Notes under the pieces: generated by a model | What the model saw: only the letters and a program-made list of their open reading frames with translations | Told to the model about the DNA's origin: nothing | Databases searched by the model: none | From: DASRJX01 sp035649235 | Lineage (GTDB): Bacteria; Acidobacteriota; Polarisedimenticolia; Gp22-AA2 | DNA length: 15,147 nucleotides | Direction of reading: 5' to 3' | Assembly: GCA_035649235.1 (NCBI GenBank) | Contig: DASRJX010000109.1 | Span: 1 to 15,147 of the forward strand | Program-made: the position numbers and the translations under genes | In this document: piece after piece, positions 6,917 through 15,147 of the stretch | How the letters are laid out: each line of letters opens with the position of its first letter | Position numbering within the stretch: position 1 is the stretch's first letter

Positions 6917-8432
6917 CGGCGGGGTCGTCTACGGCGCGCCCCGGCCGGCGGAATTTGAACCCGCGCGATCGCAGCAACGCCTCGAACCGTGGCTCGTCCC
7001 AGAGCAGCTTCAGATCGCCATCGAGCGCCGCGTGCTTGTACTCGTCGAAGCCGCGCTCGAAGGACTCCCTCAGCCACTTGATAGCGGGCCCCTTCTTCCC
7101 CACCAGCGCAAAGGCGCAGGCGAGGTTGTAGGCCGACGTCGCGTCCGTCGGATCAATCCGGACGGCGTCCTTGAGGACGCCTCGTGCTTCCTGAGGGCGG
7201 CCGCCGGCGAGGAGCGCCAGCCCCTCCCGGCGGAGGCGGGTCGCCAGCAGCGGGTCCCTCGCGTAGCCGCGCCGCAGCGCCGCCAAGTCGTCGTAGAGCG
7301 CCTCGGTCAGGAGGGAATCGGCGCCACGCGGCACCGCCTCCTCGTACGCACGCGCGAAGGCGAGCGGACCGCCCGCCACCGTCGACGCCAGCATCGCGGC
7401 ACCCCGGGTGCTCTCGATGGCGTCGGCGATTCCGTGACCCACGGAGTAGAGCGGGCCGCCGCTGAGCAGCGCGCGGGAGGTCAAAACCCGCGCTTCGTCC
7501 AGGCGGCCGGCTTCGATCGCGGCCCGGATCCCTTCCAGATCGGCGGCGTGGTCCGAGGCGCGCCTCAGGCCGTCGGCGTACTTCCCGAGGTTGGTCCGAT
7601 CGAGGGCGTCCGCGGGCGCCGAACGGCCCAGGAAGCGGTACTCCAGGTGGCGGGCGATCCCCTCCTGCTGCATGCGCAGCAGGACCGTATAGAGCGCGCT
7701 CTGCCGCGAGGAATAGTCCTCCATCCCGGGCAGAAGCGCGCCCTGTGCCTGGTGGAACAGCTCGTGGACCAGGAGGGCATCGAGGCCGGCGAGGCTCTCC
7801 TCGCCCCGCATCTGGAACAGTGTCAGGTTGATGTAGACCGCATCGGTCGAGCGGCCATCCCAGGTCCCACCGAGATGAAAGCGGACCTCGAACGGAGGCA
7901 GCGGGTGCCCCTGAGGGAGATACGGATCGAGCGCCGCCAGCGTCGCCGCGACCAGGGCATCCTGACGGGCCCGGATCGATTCGACGATCCGCCTGAGCGC
8001 CGGCCAGTCCCCCGCGGAGAGGTTGCCGAGAGTGGGAGGGGACGGGAAGAGCCCGCCACTCAAGGTGACGCGCGCCGCCTCCTCCAGGATCTCGGCGGTC
8101 AGCCCCCCCTCGCGCCGTCCCTCCCGCAGCAGCTCGCGGTTCCCCGGGAGCCGGACCCAGCGTCTCAGCTCCTCGCTCGAGGCACCCCCCCGATCGGCGA
8201 ATTCGAGGAACCGATCGATCACCTCGAAGTCGAGGCGGACCTCCATTCTCCGCGCCGATCCGGGGCCCGCCCCGGACGCGACAACTTGCCGTGGCGTGGG
8301 GAGATGGCCTGGCGCGCTCCCGGGATCCAAAGCACCCCTGGGGTCCGGCGCCCACGCGAGCGCTCCCAGGCACGCCGCAATCGCCAGCCGGCGGAGCATG
8401 TGCCGCGATCGGCCGTCGGGCAGGGCGGGCAT
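6906..8432 (-). CDS. Predicted exported zinc metalloprotease (DUF5700-like) with C-terminal TPR-like region
   Basis: A 508-residue protein. Residues about 12-35 form a signal peptide (MLRRLAIAACLGALAWA). A helical domain follows (about 66-180), then the zinc motif HELFH at 223-227 and a likely third ligand, E257, in QQEGIARHLEY, the arrangement of gluzincin proteases. Overall layout resembles the DUF5700 putative Zn-dependent proteases; this is recognition by pattern. Residues about 396-490 look like tetratricopeptide repeats (ALLAGGRPQEARGVLKDAV, then a second helical pair). The first ATG at 8432 shares its A with the dusB stop (TGATG), indicating coupling; ATG 8399 directly at the signal peptide is an alternative giving 497 residues. 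The 3' end overlaps the convergent rne gene by 11 bp. Substrate unknown; no functional link to dusB is implied beyond co-transcription. Confidence 0.82.
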   Translation of the reverse strand: MPALPDGRSRHMLRRLAIAACLGALAWAPDPRGALDPGSAPGHLPTPRQVVASGAGPGSARRMEVRLDFEVIDRFLEFADRGGASSEELRRWVRLPGNRELLREGRREGGLTAEILEEAARVTLSGGLFPSPPTLGNLSAGDWPALRRIVESIRARQDALVAATLAALDPYLPQGHPLPPFEVRFHLGGTWDGRSTDAVYINLTLFQMRGEESLAGLDALLVHELFHQAQGALLPGMEDYSSRQSALYTVLLRMQQEGIARHLEYRFLGRSAPADALDRTNLGKYADGLRRASDHAADLEGIRAAIEAGRLDEARVLTSRALLSGGPLYSVGHGIADAIESTRGAAMLASTVAGGPLAFARAYEEAVPRGADSLLTEALYDDLAALRRGYARDPLLATRLRREGLALLAGGRPQEARGVLKDAVRIDPTDATSAYNLACAFALVGKKGPAIKWLRESFERGFDEYKHAALDGDLKLLWDEPRFEALLRSRGFKFRRPGRAVDDPAVSP

Positions 8433-9421
8433 CAAGCCGCCAGGATCTGGCCGAAGAAGTCCTCGATGGCGTCGAAGAAGTGCGACACCGACGTGAGGCT
8501 GTTGAGCCTCTGCCGCAACATCCGTCCGTTGGGAAGGCCGTGGGTGTACCAACCGGTGAAGGTCTTGATCTTGTGCAGCGCCTGGCCCTCCTCCTCGCGA
8601 TCGCGCAGCATGCCGAAGTGGTAGAGGATCAGCGCCTTGCGCTCCTGGAGCGTCGGCTCGACAATCGGGAGCCCGGCGCGCCGCGCGGCGATCTGCCGGA
8701 AGATCCAGGGATTCTTGATCGCCGCGCGGCCGATCATCACACCGTCGCAGCCGGTATCTTGAATGAGCCGGAGCGCATCGTCGGGCGTCTCGATGTCGCC
8801 GTTGCCGCTGACCGGGATCGAGAGCGACTCCTTGAGGGTCCGGATCCGGGTCCAGTCCGCGCGCCCCGAAAACATCTGCCGCGCCGTCCGGGCGTGCAGG
8901 GCCACGGCCGCCGCTCCCTCCCCCTCGCAGATGCGGCCGAGCTCCAGGTAGTTGGTCCGCCGATCGTCGAGGCCCAGGCGGAACTTGACGGTGACCGGGA
9001 TCCCGACCCGGCGGCGGACCGAGGCGACAATGTCGCACGCCAGGGCCGGCTCGCCCATCAGGGCGGCGCCTGCGCAACCCTTCAGAACCTTGTTGGCCGG
9101 ACAGCCCATGTTGATGTCGACGATGTCGGCGCCGAGCGCCTGCACGAACTCGGCCGCATCCGCCATGCGGGAGGCGTCGCTGCCGTAGATCTGGATCGCC
9201 AGCGGGCGTTCCTCCTCGGAGAACTGCATCAGATGGCGGGTCTTCTGATTGCCGCGCGTGAGGGCCTCGGAGGAGATGAACTCCATGGTCACGAGACCGA
9301 CCCCCCCGATCCGCTTCAGGATCAGGCGGAAGTATTGGTCCGTGATCCCGGCCATGGGGGCCAGGATGAGCGGCTGATCGAGGTCGACGGTGCCGATGCG
9401 CATAGTCTTGTGCCCAGCCAC
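8432..9421 (-). CDS. dusB: tRNA-dihydrouridine synthase B
   Basis: A 329-residue FMN enzyme that reduces uridines in the tRNA D-loop with NADPH. The start of the TIM barrel is typical (LILAPMAGITDQYFR). The catalytic cysteine is C107 in NMGCPANKV; the FMN and substrate lysine is in VTVKFRLG (K146), the HARTARQMFSG segment (H176) is characteristic, and the FMN phosphate loop is SGNGDI with GVMIGRAAI downstream. The C-terminal helical domain (HKIKTFTGWYTHGLPNG) fits DusB. The start is GTG at 9421, preceded by a close GGAG; ATG at 9403 in the same frame is possible and would remove six residues. In many bacteria dusB is paired with fis; here the partner is a predicted metalloprotease gene. Confidence 0.93.
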   Translation of the reverse strand: MAGHKTMRIGTVDLDQPLILAPMAGITDQYFRLILKRIGGVGLVTMEFISSEALTRGNQKTRHLMQFSEEERPLAIQIYGSDASRMADAAEFVQALGADIVDINMGCPANKVLKGCAGAALMGEPALACDIVASVRRRVGIPVTVKFRLGLDDRRTNYLELGRICEGEGAAAVALHARTARQMFSGRADWTRIRTLKESLSIPVSGNGDIETPDDALRLIQDTGCDGVMIGRAAIKNPWIFRQIAARRAGLPIVEPTLQERKALILYHFGMLRDREEEGQALHKIKTFTGWYTHGLPNGRMLRQRLNSLTSVSHFFDAIEDFFGQILAA

Positions 9422-9472
9422 GTGCTCCGCGGCAGACCGGCTATTCTCACATGTCAGGGGAGAACTCGAGGG

Positions 9473-9510
9473 TAAAAAGCAAGCGCCCCTGCCGTCTCCG
9501 GCAGGGGCGC
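9473..9510 (-). terminator. Rho-independent terminator of the Cys-rich paralogue A gene
   Basis: A perfect 12-bp inverted repeat (GCGCCCCTGCCG, loop of 4 nt) at 9483-9510 is followed on the minus strand by TTGCTTTTTA. It lies 27 bp after the stop at 9537 and separates this gene from dusB. On the plus strand the stem is followed by TCTTTGTCTT, so weak termination in the other direction is possible. Confidence 0.85.
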
Positions 9511-9536
9511 TCTTTGTCTTCGATTCGGTCAGAGCC

Positions 9537-10103
9537 TTACGGCTGCGGCTCCTCGTCGCTCACGGGAGGACCAGTCCATTGCTTGCAGAACTTGGAGCAC
9601 TCCTTCCCGGCGTCCCTCGGATTCCCCTGGTGGTTCGTGAGCTGTCCCACAGCGTCCTTGCAGCAGTTGACGCAGGTCCCACGGTCGATCGCCTGGAGAC
9701 ACTCGGTCGGCGGCTCGACCGGCTGCGGCGGCTCCTGAGTATCCTCGGTCACGAAGGAGTTCGCCACGATGCTGCCGGCCAGGAAGCTGGCTTTGGCGGA
9801 CGACACCGGAGTGTCCGGTGTGGCCGGCTGCATGACGCTCACTCCCAGGTCGGCCATGATTTTCGCCACGGCTCCCTCGGTGAGAGGGGCGTTCAGATCG
9901 GCGGCCAGATTGACGCCCATGCCCTTCAGCGTCTTCTGGGCTGCCTTCTGATCCCGCGCCTCGTATCCCAGCGCCGAGGCAACCTTGACGGCGAATTCAC
10001 CAACTGTGACCTGGCTTTTCTTCGCCGGCGTCCCCGAAGCGGCGAAGACTGCCATCGTCAGGCCGGCGCACAAAGCCAGGGCCACGAACGGCTTCTTTGT
10101 CAT
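9537..10103 (-). CDS. Secreted six-cysteine protein, paralogue A
   Basis: A 188-residue protein of a family I do not recognise. Residues 1-23 are a clear signal peptide (MTKKPFVALALCAGLTMAVFAAS). Residues 33-88 form a helical domain with VTVGEFAVKVASALG and, about 40 residues later, APLTEGAVAKIMADLGV, a spacing that recalls an S-layer homology repeat. A small apolar segment follows (SSAKASFLAGSIVA), then a Pro/Glu-rich linker, then cysteines C135, C144, C147, C148, C169, C173 (C-x8-C-x2-C-C-x20-C-x3-C). The tail is acidic and Pro-rich. It is paralogous to the genes at 10323-10880 and 14574-15143. The ATG at 10103 is supported by GGAGGGAG upstream and by the signal peptide; the frame extends to 10184 but that start lacks both. 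It has its own promoter and terminator. Confidence 0.85.
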   Translation of the reverse strand: MTKKPFVALALCAGLTMAVFAASGTPAKKSQVTVGEFAVKVASALGYEARDQKAAQKTLKGMGVNLAADLNAPLTEGAVAKIMADLGVSVMQPATPDTPVSSAKASFLAGSIVANSFVTEDTQEPPQPVEPPTECLQAIDRGTCVNCCKDAVGQLTNHQGNPRDAGKECSKFCKQWTGPPVSDEEPQP

Positions 10104-10201
10104 GCTGTGCTCCCTCCGATCAGCCTGTAAGTGATTTCCTACCCAGAATATACGTAACCTTTCAAGCGGCGCGAAATGACGCATCGGCTCGGAACAGGCG
10201 G

Positions 10202-10230
10202 AATCTACGTTGAATTACACAAGTCGTCAA
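10202..10230 (-). promoter_or_regulatory. Sigma-70 type promoter of Cys-rich paralogue A
   Basis: On the minus strand TTGACG (10225-10230) and TAGATT (10202-10207) are separated by 17 bp. The hexamers match consensus at five and four positions respectively, in an unusually AT-rich stretch for this window. Transcription would start near 10195, leaving about 90 nt of leader. The bases around the -10 (TTCAACGTAGA) nearly repeat at the promoter at 11131-11158. Confidence 0.6.
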
Positions 10231-10322
10231 GCAAGTTTTTCTGCGAATTCACCGATGCGGTCGCCATTAACTCTCATACCTCGTGAGGAATATGGATAAT
10301 GGCTGACCGGCATGTCGGACAC

Positions 10323-10880
10323 CTACGGCTCCGGCTCGGAGTCGCTCTGCGGCGGCGGTATGTTGTTGGTGCAGAACATCGCGCACTGCCTGCTGCCGGC
10401 CTCCTTCTCGTCCCCGGAGGTGTCGGAACTCGACCCGATGGCCTGCTTGCAGCACTCCACGCACTTTCCCCGATTCTCGGACTGGATGCACTCGGTCGGC
10501 GGCTCAAAGTCCGCCGGGCCCGAGTTCCTGTCCAGGACGCTCATCCCGATGAGATTCGCGAGAGCGGCGCCGCGGGCCGAGGAGACGGTCGTCTGGGGGC
10601 TGGCGGGGGGCTGGATGACGACTCCCAGGTCCGTTGCGATGCGGGCCACCAGGCCATCGGTGAGAGGTGCCCTGACGTCCTGAAGGGGCGACACGCCGAG
10701 CCGCTCCAGGGCCTTGGAGGCCGATTGCGCGTCGCGCGCATCCTGCCCCAGGACCTGGGCCAGCCGTGTGACGAAATCGCCTGCCGTGCCGGTTCCGCTT
10801 TGAGGGCCGCGTTCCTTTGCTTCGATCGGCAGAATCCCCATGAATGCCGCCGCGCACAAAACGATCACATGCTTCTGCAT
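10323..10880 (-). CDS. Secreted six-cysteine protein, paralogue B
   Basis: A 185-residue paralogue of the 9537-10103 product, with the same layout: signal peptide (MQKHVIVLCAAAFMGILPIEA), helical domain about residues 33-88 (TAGDFVTRLAQVLG, then RAPLTDGLVARIATDLGV), apolar VSSARGAALANLIG, linker ending EPPTEC, and cysteines C131, C140, C143, C144, C166, C170 (C-x8-C-x2-C-C-x21-C-x3-C), then an acidic Pro-rich tail. The strongest identity with paralogue A is around RG-x-CV-x-CCK and the C-x2-FC end. The ATG at 10880 follows GGAGGAAGG. The 219-bp gap to paralogue A contains that gene's promoter, so the two are probably separate transcripts. I found no clear promoter or terminator for this copy. 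Function unknown. Confidence 0.84.
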   Translation of the reverse strand: MQKHVIVLCAAAFMGILPIEAKERGPQSGTGTAGDFVTRLAQVLGQDARDAQSASKALERLGVSPLQDVRAPLTDGLVARIATDLGVVIQPPASPQTTVSSARGAALANLIGMSVLDRNSGPADFEPPTECIQSENRGKCVECCKQAIGSSSDTSGDEKEAGSRQCAMFCTNNIPPPQSDSEPEP

Positions 10881-11321
10881 GAATCCTTCCTCCGTTGAGC
10901 TGACGAGAAAATGCCTCCCGTTGGGTAATACCCCGAGAGGCTGCCCCCCCGTTCAGGTGAATCGCCCTGCGCCGCCGAGCGAGGCGGAGAGCGCTGTTCC
11001 CGGCCCGCGCGACGCGTCGGGCCATATCCGATTCGGCCTTTCCACATCGGCCATTCATGCTGAACGGGATAAGGACTGGGCCGTGCCCTCTTTCCGCGCC
11101 ATCCACCGCAACCCGGATTGCTGAAAATGCTTGACAATGCGGCGTTTCGACGTAGAAATGGCAGGCGCTGATCAGCGCCAAACTGGAACCGTTGAGCGGC
11201 CTGTCGCCGGGGCCGATATGAGTCTCAGGATGTCTCTTCGCCGCAGAGTTCCACTGCACGCCGCCGGCTCTTGGACTGTGGGCTCATGGAGCCCCGCGCC
11301 CCGGAGCCTGCCCTGAGGACG
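10881..11321. other. Divergent intergenic region
   Basis: A 441-bp spacer between paralogue B (minus) and the beta-helix gene (plus). It holds the ribosome site of paralogue B, a good plus-strand promoter at 11131-11158, and a leader of about 155 nt for the large gene. Short open frames in it lack ribosome sites, repeats of family motifs or plausible composition, so I call no gene here. No promoter for paralogue B was convincing. Confidence 0.6.
11131..11158 (+). promoter_or_regulatory. Sigma-70 type promoter of the beta-helix surface protein gene, with near-palindrome
   Basis: TTGACA (11131-11136, perfect -35) and TAGAAA (11153-11158) are separated by 16 bp. A 14-bp near-palindrome, TTTCGACGTAGAAA (11145-11158, one mismatched pair), overlaps the -10 and could be an operator. 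Transcription would start near 11165. Confidence 0.6.
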
Positions 11322-14477
<3,156 letters not shown>

Positions 14478-14525
14478 GTCCCGGGTTCGGTCCGGCAGTG
14501 CTCCGCGAGGACGCAATCCCGGCTC

Positions 14526-14551
14526 GGGGCGCCTTCCCGACCTGGCGCCCC
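14526..14551. terminator. Possible bidirectional terminator hairpin between convergent genes
   Basis: An 8-bp perfect inverted repeat GGGGCGCC/GGCGCCCC with a 10-nt loop lies in the 96-bp gap between two convergent genes. No T-tract follows on either strand, so it is at best a weak or factor-assisted terminator. Confidence 0.35.
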
Positions 14552-14573
14552 TGACGGTCGCGGGTTCAGCCCC

Positions 14574-15143
14574 TCAGCGAGGAGTGGAGGGACTGGGAGG
14601 CTCGACGTCGCGGCAGAAATGAGCGCAGGCGTTCGCCGGCGATCCCAGGTCCTTGCAGCAGTTCACGCAATGCCCGTGGTTGCGCTCCGACAGGCAGACG
14701 CTGAGATCCTCCGTCGGGGGCGGGACCGGCTTGTCCTTGTCGTTGTTGCCGTTGTTGCTCCTGTTCCTATTCTTGTCGTTCTTCTCGGTCCCGGGAATGA
14801 AGAGGATCGTCGCATTGAGGATCGATGCCGCCGCGCTGCCGCGCCCGGCGCTGACCACCGAGTCCGGGCTCCCGGTCTCCGCACGGACGCCGTAGAACTC
14901 CATGATCGCCGACAACCGCCCCTCGGTCAGGGTCGCTCCGGGATCGCCGAGCGGAACGCCCAGACCGAGCAGCCGCTCAGCAGCCTGATCCGGGCCCAGG
15001 CGCGGCCCCGTGTTGTCGTGGTTGGCCAGGAGGGCGGCGAAATCGGCCGCCCGGAGCGGCCCGGATCCCGACCGTGGGCCACCCGCCATCATTGCCGTCG
15101 CAGCCGCCAGGACGGTCACCGAGACCGCCAGAAGTCTCGCCAC
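14574..15143 (-). CDS. Secreted six-cysteine protein, paralogue C (start near window edge)
   Basis: A 189-residue third member of the family at 9537-10103 and 10323-10880. It has a signal peptide (MARLLAVSVTVLAAATAMMA), a helical part about residues 30-87 (RAADFAALLA, then ATLTEGRLSAIMEFYGV), an apolar VVSAGRGSAAASILNATIL, and an Asn/Lys/Asp-rich linker (about 119-140) longer than in the others. Its cysteines are C150, C159, C162, C163, C173, C177 (C-x8-C-x2-C-C-x9-C-x3-C), with a shorter fifth spacing than the paralogues. The GTG at 15143 gives a good signal peptide, but only 4 nt upstream are visible, so a start outside the window is possible. It converges on the beta-helix gene. Function unknown. 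Confidence 0.8.
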   Translation of the reverse strand: MARLLAVSVTVLAAATAMMAGGPRSGSGPLRAADFAALLANHDNTGPRLGPDQAAERLLGLGVPLGDPGATLTEGRLSAIMEFYGVRAETGSPDSVVSAGRGSAAASILNATILFIPGTEKNDKNRNRSNNGNNDKDKPVPPPTEDLSVCLSERNHGHCVNCCKDLGSPANACAHFCRDVEPPSPSTPR

Positions 15144-15147
15144 CCCT

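Noticed and set aside
10104..10184. Upstream extension of Cys-rich paralogue A (start at 10184)
   Set aside because: It would bury the signal peptide behind 27 polar residues and has no ribosome site, whereas ATG 10103 has GGAGGGAG.

Overview
The window is a GC-rich bacterial chromosome segment with dense coding, several GTG starts, short operon overlaps and many exported proteins. No rRNA, tRNA, CRISPR array, transposase or phage gene is visible. The mix of a long RNase E, a DUF5700-type predicted metalloprotease, an exported amidohydrolase and a beta-helix/thrombospondin type 3 surface protein would fit Acidobacteriota or a similar soil or sediment lineage. That placement is an impression from gene content, not a demonstrated assignment.

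Left block (1-4444, minus strand). A likely four-gene operon reads from 4444 down to the left edge: an FAD/NAD(P)-binding oxidoreductase, a radical SAM protein with a C-terminal SPASM-like cysteine set, a metallophosphoesterase-fold protein, and an exported amidohydrolase with an N-terminal NTF2-like domain, cut by the window edge. The first three genes overlap end to start (4 bp and 13 bp), so they probably serve one pathway, which I cannot name. The metallophosphoesterase has lost all the ligands specific to metal site 1 but keeps those of metal site 2.

Middle block (4445-9510). A divergent spacer with an extended -10 promoter leads to a plus-strand RNase E gene. It has an S1 domain, catalytic Asp pair and Zn-link cysteines, followed by a disordered tail with two Arg/Gly blocks. 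The tail ends in a tryptophan-pair motif like the PNPase-binding tail of Caulobacter RNase E. Its 3' end overlaps tail to tail with a minus-strand predicted DUF5700-like secreted metalloprotease, which is translationally coupled to the upstream dusB. A strong hairpin terminator isolates dusB from the next block.

Right block (9537-15143). Three paralogous, predicted secreted proteins of about 185-190 residues (9537-10103, 10323-10880, 14574-15143, all minus strand) flank one large plus-strand exported protein (11322-14477). The small proteins share a signal peptide, a weakly S-layer-homology-like N-terminal half, a variable linker and a six-cysteine C-terminal motif, C-x8-C-x2-C-C-x(9-21)-C-x3-C. 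The large protein is a right-handed beta-helix followed by duplicated fibronectin-like modules, thrombospondin type 3 Ca-binding repeats and two MopE-type metal-binding motifs. The promoters I predict for one small paralogue and for the large protein share an almost identical 11-bp element at the -10. I did not recognise the small protein family. This locus is the best candidate here for an undescribed cell-surface system.
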